A stretch of 64,000 nt of DNA from Leguminivora glycinivorella (Eukaryota; Arthropoda; Insecta; Lepidoptera; Tortricidae): the NCBI RefSeq assembly GCF_023078275.1, contig NC_062981.1:22126846-22190845 (forward strand), given 5' to 3'. Below, piece after piece: positions 20,547-32,100 of this stretch. The stretch's first letter is position 1. Every line of letters starts with the position of its first letter. Both the position numbers and the translations under genes were made by a program. The notes under the pieces are model-generated. The model searched no databases. It was not told where the DNA came from and worked only from the letters and a program-made list of their open reading frames with translations.

Positions 20547-22689
20547 GTGAGTGAAGTTGTTCTGCTATTATTTCTCTGTTTGTTTTTACTTGGAAGTTAT
20601 TCTGGGTGATTGTAAACTTTGAAATTGTGTCTCTGTTTGATTGTGCGGGGACAATATCGTCGTACAGTTGAATTTAGACCTGTGGTGGAATTGCTTTACT
20701 GTCAGTTGTGGGGTTATTTTAGTGTTCTATTTATAGTGTAGTGTTACATTTAAATTAATGTGTATAGTGAAGTTTTCTGTGCTTTGTTTCATGAGTGCCG
20801 TCAAGCAATACAAAGACTGGGTCGATGTATGGCTGGTGCTTGGAGATAAGTCTGTGTTTGGTTTTGTAGGGAGTAATTCTTGCAAAACTAAGCTTAGATT
20901 ATAGCTTGTAAAGAAAACTTCACTCGTTTGTTTAGTTGGTCAGTAAAATTGAATTTAGTAATTTTCTATGGGGTTATTTTGTGAAAGTTATAAGCCAGAT
21001 CATTGTTTGTGACAGACTGTTGTCCGGCTAAGCGCTTTATACCTTGCGGCTGTTAAACATAAGGCGTTTAGGAGTCTTTTTGTTCCAAGTGGAGGCTTGG
21101 GCGTCTTTATTTACTTACAAAAGGCGTACTTTCTCACCGGTCTCAAAGAGTCCAAATGTTAGATGGAAGTGAGGACTTTCACGATTGACGAAAGACATTA
21201 GGAGTAATCCTTGCTCACTGAAGTCGGCAGTATTTGAGGCTGGGGTCCTATATATATTTATATTTATTTACTCGGTGCTCTAGTCCATGCTGGCGTTGGT
21301 CGCTGGGGATTTCGGTTGTGATCGATCCACATCTAAGTAAAGTTGATCGCAGCTGGGTCTCTCATGTGGCTGGTACTGGTGTGTCCTAGAATACTGGATA
21401 TATACACGGATAGGGCGATCTACTCTCTGCTACCCTAGCCTGCGGGCAAAAGCAGAGGGGGGGATCAGAACTCAAGCCTATAGGTTGCCTATCTCAGCTT
21501 CGCTGGCTGAACTGTACAGCTTATGGTAGGGATACACTTGTGCATATTTTGAACATTAGATCTATGGTAAGTGACGGTCTTTGTTTCAGATATGCTAGAG
21601 TAGGGAAAACGATAGGACTAGGGTAAAGTCACACACTATTTCTATGAAAGTAGAGTTCTTTTATGATTGGTCTTGGAATATAATTGGTCAACGTGTATTG
21701 TGGAGAAATAATTTAACTACTACTATTTATATGGTTTTAATGGACTTTAAATGTGGTGTTTACTATCTTAAAATATGTGGTAAAACTGGTAATTTATAAA
21801 AACTCTTATTACTTAATTTATTTGAGTGAAATTAATAATTGTGGTAGCAATTTCTGATTTTTCGGTGTGGCTGCGGGACACTTAGTGTTGCTAACTGGTT
21901 TTTCAAGGTAAATTCTATCAAGTTGGTTAGGGAAACAAACTATTCTTTGGAATAAAAAGCATAGGTTTGTTATAGGGCCCAGTGGCATGCGAGCGCCGTC
22001 CACTGATGGAAAGTCAAAAGCTTAGAAAAGTTAGTAGACTTGCTTAGTTCTTATAAAAGTTAGCGACTGCTCGGTGTTTCGATAAAACATTAGAAAGATC
22101 GAGAAGTTATGGTCTATTAGCAGTATTGGGGAAAGGGGGGTTTAGCTAGGGAAAAAGAGACAAAACAAAACCCCCTTTTTGTTTTCAGGCTTACTTGCTT
22201 AGGATCCTGATAAAGTGGTTTGATCAGGTCAGGGGTCCCATACCGTATCGCAAGTCCTTGCCCAAGTCGGGACCACTAATAAGGCGTAGCGGATGATTAC
22301 CAAAATATTTTTTAATATTTATTTCATGTATGTTTCACTCACTAACTTTTATTCTAAAATTTCTTCATCACGTCATTAATTTTCTCACATATAACTTTCT
22401 AGGCCTAAATCTGATAAAATACTCTTCTATAACACTATATTATTATGCTACAATAACCTTTATTCTTCTTTAAAATATAAATAAATAAAATTTTAAATAT
22501 TAGTCAAAAATACAGCTGATACTCATTAAAGGATCTAAGTTATCGCGGTTCACATCGAAGGGTTCTACTTATTCACGCTAGACGATCACAAGGCCAAATT
22601 TATGGGGTATATTTAAAGGGGGGTTAACTATACTGTTGGTTAGTCAAGTAAGTAAGTAAATAAGTAAGGTGAGCGGAGATTTAGTTACA
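20547..22689. other. Spacer between direct repeats A and B, unrecognised
   Basis: This 2.1-kb stretch is moderately GC-balanced and low in known repeats. It has a C-rich then G-rich patch near 22130-22180 and an AAAGGGGGGTTAAC purine run near 22616. No coding region beyond about 60 codons makes sense. If A and B are LTRs this would be internal sequence of a non-autonomous element, but that is unproven. Confidence 0.35.
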
Positions 22690-23437
22690 CTGCCAGTGTT
22701 ACCTGGCGGCATTAGAATCAGTAGTAAATCAATGGATGTTCACATACTCATCCTTTATTAACCACTAGCTTTTGCTCGCGGTTTCGCTCGTGTTAAATTC
22801 GAAAATTGCGGAATGATCCAACCATACAAACGTCCACCCCCCCTTTTAGGGAAGTGGGAGGTTAGAAAGAGACAAAAGGTAGCCTACGTCACCCTGCATC
22901 CCTTTATCTCCACTTAAAAAATCACGTCAATTCGTCGCTCCGTTTTGCCGTGAAAGACGGACAAACAAACAGGCACACACACACACTTGTATAAGTAAAG
23001 TATGATGTACAGTCAACAACACAGCTGTGTATACAGACAAAGTGCCAAAAATATGTATACAGAACTTTATTACCTGTACATAAAGGTGTGTATACATATT
23101 TTTGGCACTTTGTCTGTATACACAGATGTGTTGTTGACTGTACTACAAGAGGTTCCATTTGCGGTATGAAGCCTTTTACAATATTATGGTATTCGGTGAC
23201 TGGCATGGCAGTAGTCCCCGATTTGAATTTAGAATCTTCTAGAATCAAACTGAACGAGTAATTGATGGGGCATTAAGACAGAAGCAGCGATTAAGGGTGG
23301 CTATATTGTAACTGACACTTGATACAGTGATATAATGAATATATTCATTTAAAAACTGATGTATCTATTACCCTGAACCCTCACCGGTCGATAGGCTATC
23401 ACTTCTTACAGTAGGTTGAGTAGGTACTCAATATACC
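22690..23437. repeat. Direct repeat B (interrupted by a TA-flanked MITE)
   Basis: The partner of repeat A. Left and right parts are continuous with A except for the MITE at 23010-23140. It lacks both the foldback element and the hAT MITE that mark the A copy. It ends about 430 bases before the thiolase terminal exon. Confidence 0.8.
23010..23140. mobile_element. 131-bp MITE with TA duplication and empty paralogous site
   Basis: Ends CAGTCAACAACACA and TGTGTTGTTGACTG, with arms continuing as GTGTATACAGACAAAGTGCC and its complement. TA flanks both sides (23008-23009, 23141-23142). The same point in repeat A reads GATGTACTGCAAGAGG without insertion. This fits a Tc1/mariner-type MITE. Confidence 0.88.
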
Positions 23438-23553
23438 CATATCTACTAACCGTAACGGTGGTGCATTAATGTTTTTGTTATTAGGTACCTATTTTTATCC
23501 TAACTTACCTTGTTTCTTATATAATATACATACCTACACATCTTTTGATGTAA

Positions 23554-23831
23554 GGCATTTTCAGAATTGGGTCACCCCAATTAGCAAAAGTTGTTAACAA
23601 AAATTAACTCGCTGTGTTTTGTGGCGATAATTGCCTAAGCATAAAATCTGTCTAAAAATTTATTGTTTTTACATTCTGAATGTAGATTATCGCTTAAAGT
23701 TTATAATAAACAATATTTTTATTGTAATTTAATGCTTAATTATGTCACTTAATCAGTCACAAAACTGACAGTGAGTAAATTTTTGTTAACAACTTTCGCT
23801 AATTGGGGGGTCCCAAATTCTGAAAATGCCC
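23554..23831. mobile_element. TIR MITE just upstream of the thiolase acceptor
   Basis: The left arm GGCATTTTCAGAATTGGG and the right arm complement GGCATTTTCAGAATTTGGGA continue inward to TTGTTAACAAAAATT, about 50 bases per arm. The right edge lies 33 bases before the terminal-exon acceptor AG, so the insertion is next to the branch-point region of that intron. Confidence 0.75.
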
Positions 23832-23864
23832 ATAAATATAAATAAATATGTCTGTTTTTTCCAG

Positions 23865-23969
23865 GTCCCCAACGCTCGCATAGCCCTGCAACACAACCTG
23901 GGGCTAGGTGGCGCTGTGGTCGTCACTCTGTACAGAAAGGGCTTCCAGAACGTCAGCTCCAAACTTTAA
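23865..23969 (+). CDS. Shared terminal exon of the SCP-x thiolase locus, ending in SKL
   Basis: After TTTTTTCCAG (acceptor AG at 23863-23864) come 34 codons and TAA. Translated, they give the conserved SCP-x thiolase C-terminus, including ALQHNLGLGGAVVVTLY, and end in NVSSKL. Phase 0 matches the donors at 4332 and 6137, and joining to either core restores a family-typical thiolase of about 402 residues counted from MPQK. The last three residues, SKL, are the canonical type 1 peroxisomal targeting signal. The stop follows at once, so the SCP2 lipid-transfer domain fused to the thiolase in many animal SCP-x proteins is absent. Both donors could use this exon; which one does cannot be read from DNA alone. 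Confidence 0.85.
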   Translation, partial: VPNARIALQHNLGLGGAVVVTLYRKGFQNVSSKL

Positions 23970-24008
23970 ATACGATTTACGACTTACTTTCTCCATGTAT
24001 TTTTGAAA

Positions 24009-24145
24009 TAGTACATTACGATACACGCGCGAAAAGGAAATTCGTAACTCGTGTCGATTTAAAACACTCCCTTCCGTCGTGTTTTGATTTAACGCCACTC
24101 GTTTTCAAACTTCCTTTTTTACGCACTTGTATCATAATGTACCTA
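24009..24145. mobile_element. Short TIR MITE (TACGATACANGYGCG family), copy 1
   Basis: Inverted ends TAGTACATTACGATACA and (reverse complement) TAGGTACATTATGATACA enclose CGCGAAAAGGAAATTCG and its partner TTCCTTTTTTACGCACTTG. It lies in the region just after the thiolase stop codon, so it may be within the 3' UTR. Related copies are at 51089-51220 and 63539-63608. Confidence 0.7.
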
Positions 24146-24277
24146 CTATTATATTTGATCGTGCTTTTTTATTGTGTGCTTTCTTTTTCACAAGTCATTT
24201 GCTAAAAATAAAATATTTTGTACTTTTCCTAAAATTGTTTAATATCAGTATTTTCGTAAATAAAGATCTATTTTTAG

Positions 24278-25115
24278 GGTTCCGTACCAAAAAGGTACAA
24301 CAGGAACCCTTATGGTGCGACTCTGTCCGTCTGTCACATTCCTAAATATCTCGAGAACTACTAATGCTATCAACTTGAAATTTGGAATAGTTGTGAACAT
24401 TGTGAGCCTCTACAAATAGAAGGTATAATTTTTTTAATTTATTAATTTTAATTGTAGAAAATGGCCAAAATGAAAGGGGGGCAAACTGTAAATTTCAAGT
24501 TACTAGGTTAAGTGGGGTATCGTTAGAAAGAGCTCAAATTGAACGTAAATAAACTATTTTTTATAATTTTTTTGTTGTGGAAAAAAAAAAAGAATTTTGA
24601 AGGAAAATGTAAAAAAAAAATACCGTTCCCCCCCCTTATCTCCGAAGTTTACCAACGAAAAATTATGAAAATTTTAGGAAACATTGGTTTTATGCTAAAT
24701 ATTACAGGAAAAATATAATCGTGTTTTTATCTTGAAAACTTTTTTTTTATTTACAAAAAACTTTTCAGATTTTTACTTTTAATTTACCCACCTTTGCGGA
24801 TGTATATAGTACTTCAAATTAATACGAGATGTTACGTAAATCATCTTCTTTCCAATAAAGTAAAAATTGTTTAAATCGGTTAACATTATAAAGAATAATC
24901 CCTGAAAAACCAACATACTATGGTCGCGCAAATTAGTTAGCGCATTCACCGAGAGATGGCGCTATACACAATAATGCTCTATATACCTATACTTTTGTCT
25001 TCTAGTCAAGTCGTTAGAGTTATGTGAAAACATGAGATTATTTTAACTGGGGAGTTTGAAAGTTTGTACGGAACCCTCGGTGGGCGAGTCCGACTCGCAC
25101 TTGACCGGTTTTTTT
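24278..25115 (+). repeat. Interspersed repeat, 'AGGGTTCCGTA...GACCGGTTTTT' family, copy 2
   Basis: Starts TAGGGTTCCGTACC and ends GAGTCCGACTCGCACTTGAC then CGGTTTTTTT. Same family ends as 12353-12870, but the middle differs and includes several long A or T runs. Candidate poly(A) words for the thiolase gene (AAATAAAATA near 24206, AAATAAAG near 24258) lie just upstream. Confidence 0.65.
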
Positions 25116-25176
25116 AAATAAATAAGACTGTTTACATTTTACTATGTCGAAATTGAAAATAATCAACTATATTAGG

Positions 25177-25263
25177 CACTATCAGCTGCAAAAGTGCATA
25201 GAGAAATTATGAATGAATTCATTGATAAATTTAATTCGCCATCCACTTTTTCAGCTGATAGTA
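25177..25263. repeat. Short inverted repeat, CACTATCAGCTGCAAAAGTG
   Basis: CACTATCAGCTGCAAAAGTG and CCACTTTTTCAGCTGATAGT are imperfect reverse complements around a ~46-base loop. Probably a degenerate MITE. Confidence 0.55.
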
Positions 25264-25563
25264 CATTGTTTTGTTATGACATCATTACGTATTTTCTGTT
25301 ATGTTATCATTGTTGATTATAGATCACAGAACACCCCACTAGAAGCCAAATGCAAGCGATATTGTTCGAGACGCAAATCACCAATCCTTGCGGGGTGAGG
25401 CGGGCGCGCACGGTGCTGCCATTGGTCGTTTCAAATAATGGCGCGCCTTTATGATTAGCAGTAGGGATGGGAATGGGACATGTCTATTATAGACAATGGT
25501 ACCGGTACCAGTACTGTGGTGAATTTGTTTTGCAACAAATTATAATATTATAATTAAATTATA

Positions 25564-25720
25564 ATAAGGCCTAGTTACCCTTCGGGTTGGAAGGTCAGAT
25601 GGCAGTCGCTTTCATAAAACTAGTGCTTACGCCAAATTTTGGTAGTAGTTTCCAAAGCGGACCCCAGGCTCCCATGAGCCGTGGCGAATGCCGATGCCGG
25701 GATAACGCAAGGAGGATGAT
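25564..25720 (+). repeat. Retroelement 3'-tail repeat, copy 2 of 2
   Basis: Aligns with 12120-12274 through GGTCAGATGGCAGTCGCTTT, CCCAGGCTCCCATGAGCCGT and GGGATAACGCAAGGAGGATG. It contains an extra CCGATG and is shorter at the 5' side. Confidence 0.7.
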
Positions 25721-26729
25721 AATTGTGATAGCATCTCAATAAAAATCATTCTAGTAACTAATAACTAAACTGTGCATTTTTACTTACGTTTACTAAGTTA
25801 AATAACCAACTAAATATTCTAAACTAATCAATGAACTAAATACCACTACAGACTCTACAGATTCTAGATAATTATTCACTATTACAAATCTGCTTTCTTT
25901 TATATTTCATAAAATGGTAGCACATGGTACGAACGGCAGTACGAAGTTCCCGCAACAGACATAAACTAACATGGCCCCATGCCTAGTCGTTTACGTGAAA
26001 GGGATAGCATATCACATTGTTAACTCGGTAAAGAGGGATGGACGCGCCTCGGCGCCGCTCAGCACAACCATATTGACCAGTATAAATGAACTCCGCGGAC
26101 AATAAACAATATTCAACAAAATAATTAATTTGACTTAACTGTGGAATGTTGTTCCATCTTTTTTACATGTAGAAGTGTTAAAAGACTTGCCACACCACTT
26201 TATGCTGTAAGATACCATTGTTTGCAACCAAAATTGATTATTTAAGATTTTTTCCCGAGCGGACACGGACACTGTTAGCGGGTCGTATACTTGGGCGCTA
26301 CTGATCGGTGTCGCACGCGTTCAACCTTTTATAAACCTGATTTGTCGTATGCTTGGTGACCGCGAGTCGCCCTGTAAGGGCCATCTTGTTGTATTGATCT
26401 GTGTTATAGATACATGTAGATAGCGCCATCTAGTAATATATGCTGAAAACTGTACATCAAGGCATGCTCGATAGGTGGCGTTAATAGTCTTATCATTTAA
26501 ATTCGTACTCCGTTTGTTTATCAAAGTTGAATTTTAGAGAAATTGAAAGAAAACCTAAACAGGCAACTTATGAGGTTTAACTATGTTGAATTTTACAACA
26601 CAATAAGGTGGAGGTGTTTTTTTGTACTCCCGAACTTTTATTTGTCGTTTATTAAAGAGTCGTGGACATATCTGAATTTAAAACCCTACCTTATAAATGT
26701 CAAGGCAAGTCTTAGTAGTTATTTTTGTA
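25721..26729. other. Intergenic DNA, nothing firm
   Basis: AT-rich, with a lone AGCGCCATCTAGTAATA word near 26423 that looks like a MITE relic. No gene or RNA was recognised; the short frames at 26321 and 26543 have no coding character. Confidence 0.4.
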
Positions 26730-26954
26730 TTAAAGCTAGAAACATATTACGCGGATCTAGAATCTAGACAATGAATATACACTTAACCGTGCAAACTATC
26801 GGTCGTCGGTCGTGGACGTGGCCTTGAGCGCACGGACGTCCGATCAAAATCTGGCTCGCTGGATGTTTTGATCAGCCGAAGCCACGTCCCGAAGACCATG
26901 CACACTGATCGGTCACGGTCGCGGGACGTCCGCGTAGTATGTTCCTAGCTTTAT
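26730..26954. mobile_element. TIR MITE with TAAAGCTAGAAACATATTAC ends
   Basis: The left TTAAAGCTAGAAACATATTA and the right complement ATAAAGCTAGGAACATACTA continue to CGCGGA on both arms. The centre is GC-rich (GTCGTCGGTCGTGG, GATCGGTCACGGTCGC) and also folds. It directly precedes a SINE. Confidence 0.75.
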
Positions 26955-26969
26955 CTAAACATACCGACT

Positions 26970-27229
26970 GACGACCGGTCTGGCGCAGTCGGTAGTGACC
27001 CTGCCTGCTACGCCGCGGTCCCGGGTTCGAATCCCGGTAAGGGCATTTATTTGTGTGATGAGCACAAGATGTTTGTTCCTGAGTCATGGATGTTTTCTAT
27101 GTATATAAGTATTTATATATTATATATATCGTTGTCTAAGTACCCACAACACAAGCCTTCTTGAGCTTACCGTGGGCCTCAGTCAATCTGTGTAAGAATG
27201 TCATATAATATTTATTTATTTATTTATTA
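26970..27229 (+). mobile_element. tRNA-derived SINE, full-length copy
   Basis: The head has RNA polymerase III boxes, A (TGGCGCAGTCGGTAGTG) and B (GGGTTCGAATCCC). The body runs through GAGTCATGGATGTTTTCTA, ACACAAGCCTTCTTGAGCTT and GCCTCAGTCAATCTGTGT, and the tail is (TTTA)n. ATACCGAC before and ATACGGAC after may be the target duplication. Other copies are at 37776, 55498 (partial) and 63702 (minus, headless). Confidence 0.88.
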
Positions 27230-27868
27230 TACGGACATTACGGACGTCCCAAGACTATCTACGATGTTATAGGTAATCCCTCATGTCTCATATCATAGTC
27301 TTGACACCTGTATACATCGCCATTTATCTCAGGCATATCAAACTCTGGTGCAATATTTAAGACTACCCATATTAAATACGTAAGGCTTTATGAATATGAA
27401 AATGAAGTCGGTTAAAAATTTAATAAAGCTTTCCTAATATGAATAAAACACGTTTTGGAAATCATTTCATTTTATTGCTCCACAAGGTATTTATAAGCAT
27501 TTTTTCTGGTAAAAACACACTTCAAAACCACATGTTATGGACATGTGTGTGCATAACAGAGTCTTCACCTTAACTTCTAAACTATCAGGTACTTTACATA
27601 TACGATCTTTTGTCACCGCTACATAGTTTTATTTTAGATTTACTTAACGGGGAGAAACTATTTTTAAATTAGAAATCATTTGCACTAGTGAAATAGATGT
27701 TTTAAATATTGCTTTAGCTTTATAAGTCTAAGAGAAGAGAAGTGCAAATGATGTCTAAGAGAGCTTAAAACAATTTTCTGATTAACACACACAATTTCAT
27801 AACCAGACTGGCTTAAAGTCGATTTGAAAATAATTTACTGTTACAGTCTCTAAATTTAAACACTAACG

Positions 27869-27985
27869 TGGGTTAACACAGCGAACAATCACTAGATGTC
27901 GCTAGTATATTTTCTATAAAACGCTGATTACTCTATTTTTATAATTTTTCTTTGACACCAGCGCCATCTAGTAATCTTAACCACA
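27869..27985. mobile_element. Small TIR MITE with TCACTAGATGNCGCT ends
   Basis: GTGGGTTAA..ATCACTAGATGTCGCT on the left pairs with AGCGCCATCTAGTAATCTTA then ACCAC on the right. The CGCCATCTAGT word occurs elsewhere in the window (26423, 1780) as isolated relics. Confidence 0.55.
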
Positions 27986-29060
27986 AACCCCAAGTTAAAA
28001 AACAATACTCCATAAAAAACTAACTTATATACAAGTGACAGTTAGTGTTGCTAGCACAAAAGAAAAAAATAAAAGTGCCACCAATAACTGCCCAAACAGC
28101 CAGTACAGCAACAGCCTTCTCAATTTGGACTTATTTGAATCTGGGCAAGATATTCCGCATTATTAAAAACTGGAAGAACTAAGTTCAAGTGTGATGAGTT
28201 TCCTGTAGACTCATGTCAATACGAGCCGAGGCATGTAACGCGCGTATGGTGTAAATTCATCTGTGTTAGTATCGAAAGTTTGGAATCATGATGACGAGTT
28301 TAAAATGCATAAAAATACAGCCGTACTAATATAGATAACACAATTCTGGTCCCTCTACATTGCTATTTAAGTATGTTTAAAAAACTTTATTGGGTGTGTA
28401 ATGTGTGCATGGATAGGTTTATGGCATTATTATGGTGTAACTCCTGCCATACTGATAAGAAAAAGAAATGCACAACAAATAATTCGTCCAAACAGATGAA
28501 TTTACAAATCGAAACAATATCTACTCTGTCACTCGCTTTTGATGACTTGCTTCCAAAACGATTTACGTATTAAGAATTACATCACTGAAAGGAACGGCAA
28601 ACTTTTATACATAATAACAACAAATTTAACAAGGCAGTGACAAATATTAGAACGTTTCAAACGCGGTACCCTTAATTTTACTTTTTAATTATGACCTAAT
28701 AATAAAGCTTAGGCAAAAGCATACTGTTATACTACTGTATCTGGCAAAACGCTCCGAATCCAGAGCGTGGGTGCCATTAAAAAATACTACTGTCATTTTA
28801 ATGCTGTTACATCGACAAATAATATTCACAAAGACAAAATCCAGTTTAGAATTTATAATAAAAGTAGAAAAAATTCATTTATTGTGGTGTTCGACTGTCA
28901 CTAAGTGACTAATTAAGTGCATATTTAATGTAACTCCGTAATGTTGCCTGCTAAATAATATTGGCACGGAACAAGACTTCATTCATACCTAAGCCATTTA
29001 GAAAACACAATATGTAAAAAACTATATGTGGGTAATATGTGGCACTGAAGCTGTAGTAGT

Positions 29061-29120
29061 TTCATGTGTTCTGCCTACCCCTTTATGGGATACAGGCGTG
29101 ATTTATGATTTATGTATGTA
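29061..29120 (+). repeat. LINE 3'-end scrap
   Basis: TTCTGCCTACCCCTTTATGG then GATACAGGCGTGATTTATG and a (TATG)n-like tail resemble the 3' ends of lepidopteran LINEs. Only about 60 bases remain. Confidence 0.5.
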
Positions 29121-32100
29121 TGTAATATGTAAAAAAAGGTATTAACATATTGCACATAACAACATTAGTAAAATGGGCCGATATGTATTTTTTATAAAGG
29201 TCCTTAAAAAAAAAACATTAATAAATAGTCCAAATCAAAAATTAAAAGAGAATATATGACAAGCGGTTTCATAGTCTGAGTGACTTCTCCGAGATAACCA
29301 TAGGGTAGCGGATTAATTGAGGAAAAATATGCAAAGCAGGTATATTCACTATAATCCAATAATTAAAATAGATTCAAAAAGAGAGTAATTTTGGGTGGTG
29401 TTCATAATGTGTTTTCTAATCTAGCTGGACATTTTTCGACTTTACCATCCCAAAGGCAACCATTTAAAAATGACAGCAGTCGTTTACTGTTGTTTACTTT
29501 TACTTTGCGACTTTCACAATTTTTAACAAATGGATGTATTTCGTTAACGCACGTTCATTGAGATCACAGGAGTACTTTATACCCTGGCAAATCACCAATC
29601 ACAATAAAAACTTTGTCTTTTCCTTTCGTCTTATTTAAATTTTGATTTAAAAACCAGTAATAAAATTAGGGTAGATTTAGGCAAGAAGTACTGCGCACAG
29701 ATAATTTTCAATACACTTTTAATGATACTACTGCCATCTGTTGACTGTGCGAGTAATTAGGCGCCAAATTGACATCAAGGTAATCTAATTTTCAATAACG
29801 AAAGAACCGTAGACAATTGTTTTTATCGCGCCTTACCCTAGAGTTTAGATTTAACAGCCTGGCATACGTACCACATCGTACTTATAATACGTTATTTACA
29901 TGTACCGCAAGTCTCTCACTATCTTAGCTTAGGTTTAACAAAGGTTTTAAGAAATTAAAAAACAACCTTCAGAGTTATCCCAGAAAAGAATACACTTGTT
30001 ATTTAGCACCATTAAAATATTTCTCAATAACAAGACAGTGAGAGACCGTTTGTGAAACTTTTCCATCGGCACAATGGATACATTACAACCTACGCTACGA
30101 ATTAAAGCGACACTTTAGGTTAAGTCACAGACAATGGCTAAGCCATGTTTAACTTTTAAATTTGCAAAACCCGGATAGAAATTTCATAATACATTAAAAA
30201 CTTCATTAACTAATTAGTAGAAAAGAAATAGTTGCCAATAAATACTAAAAATATATTTACAATTAAAAACTATTTAGTTTGCCAAGCCAAAATATCATAG
30301 CACCAAAACGTTAACAACGGTACTGACAGAAAAGTTTCAGTACAACAGCTTACTTTACTTCAATTATATATACCGAATTACCGACATACAGTCCGTGTCT
30401 AAATTAACTCTAAGTTTATGTTTTAAACAATAAGTTATTCTCATTACACTCGCTTGTGGTAATAATATATTATTAATAAGTAAAATGGTAATTATTTTCT
30501 CAAAATGTCTCTGACTAGAGATATAGCCTAACCTACAAATGAAACTTAACTTACTCTACTTTTTAACATAGCACTCTTTAATAAGAAGAGATAATCAGAA
30601 GTTTTCACAATTTGTGGCATTTGAGCTTTGCCAAAGATAAAAAATTATATTCACTTTTAAAAAAAGTGAAATTTTATTCCACTTTCCAAATGTATAACTA
30701 ATACAATGACACACACAATTTTCATTGCGCTTCGCGCCATCTCTCGGCCGAGACGTTAGTTCGTAACTTTTTTAAATTTGAGACGTCCTTAAAGTCATAG
30801 ACAAAATAAGAATCACTAATAAAAATGTTGCCATTAGAAAAAATGGGATTCACACGTATTGCGTACTGTATGTACATGAATAGTAAAAATACAAATATTT
30901 ACAAGTAACAAAATTTTACTCATAGGTAAAATTGATTATGGTCTAAAAGAAAAATGCACTGTTACTGGCAAAGGCCATAAAATGGCTGTAGAAAAACAAT
31001 AACTTTAGAAAGTTCCCTTCACAGATCCACAAAATGTTACAAGAAACGATTGATCATAATACGCCAGGGGGCATTGTGATATTTTCAACCGAAAGTGTAT
31101 GCCTTGATTTTGTCTACTATGGTGGTGAAAGTTATGTCATACTAAAAAGTTTATAGTCCTATCCTATTAGACATACACTTGGCCTAAATAAACGACCCTG
31201 CTAGATTATTCTGTAACATGTATCAATAAGTATAATGCGCACATTTCTTGAAACATGGATGTACAATAACCTCACTTTATGAACAGATATGGATTAACAA
31301 ATTGGAAATTACCAATAATTTAAAAAAGGCGTCGTAGTTTACCGCTTATGAGCGTTTACGAAACAGTAACACGAAGCTTACAAATATTAATATTTATACA
31401 AATGAACGTACATTTTGTCTCGGGCAGTGATTTTTTATTGCTCCAAATCAAAACAATTTTAAATCTAAAAAGAATTAACCAACGCTCCTCCTTATTTTAG
31501 CCAAATATAATTTTATTTACAATGAGGTAGAATGCGGGATTTTCCCTTATTTAAGGTTTAAAAATTTGTTGGCCTCCCATACCGTTCGGCATAAGGCGTA
31601 GTTCCTCACAGAGCGAATGATGCTTTAAAAAAATAACTGTCATCTGCAGGGGGCCATTTTGGCCAAATAAAAAAGTCCACTGATTAAAATGTTACCAGCA
31701 CATTTCAAAAATAATGCATAACTCAATATGAATTAAAAAGAATCAACATATAAATTAAATAATGGTATGAATGAACACATCATTCGCACAGTAAAGACAT
31801 CTTATCCTACTTAAGTATAAAATAGCTGACGTCAGGCACAACTTTATTTCACAAAACTTTACTATTCTGAAGAAACATTTTTGTCAAGTCCTTTTTATCT
31901 CCACCATATCCATACAACCTTCGCTTATTTTTTTATCGTGAGGGTACTATAGTATGAGTGCGATTACTATTTTATTATTATTTGGTATGGTTTGAGGTTT
32001 TATACAGAGTTATTTAGCGTAGAAAAATATAAAGAAGTTAACTAATCTCAGCAGTATTCTCGTAATGTACTTTAAAACCTGAATGTTCCCGCCATTTTGT

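Noticed and set aside
18507..23437. Calling direct repeats A and B true LTRs
   Set aside because: No matching target duplication outside the pair, no primer-binding site after A and no convincing polypurine tract next to B, so kept only as a hypothesis.
26970..27045. tRNA-like sequence with A and B boxes
   Set aside because: It is the head of a dispersed SINE with the same body and (TTTA)n tail at several sites, not a functional tRNA gene.
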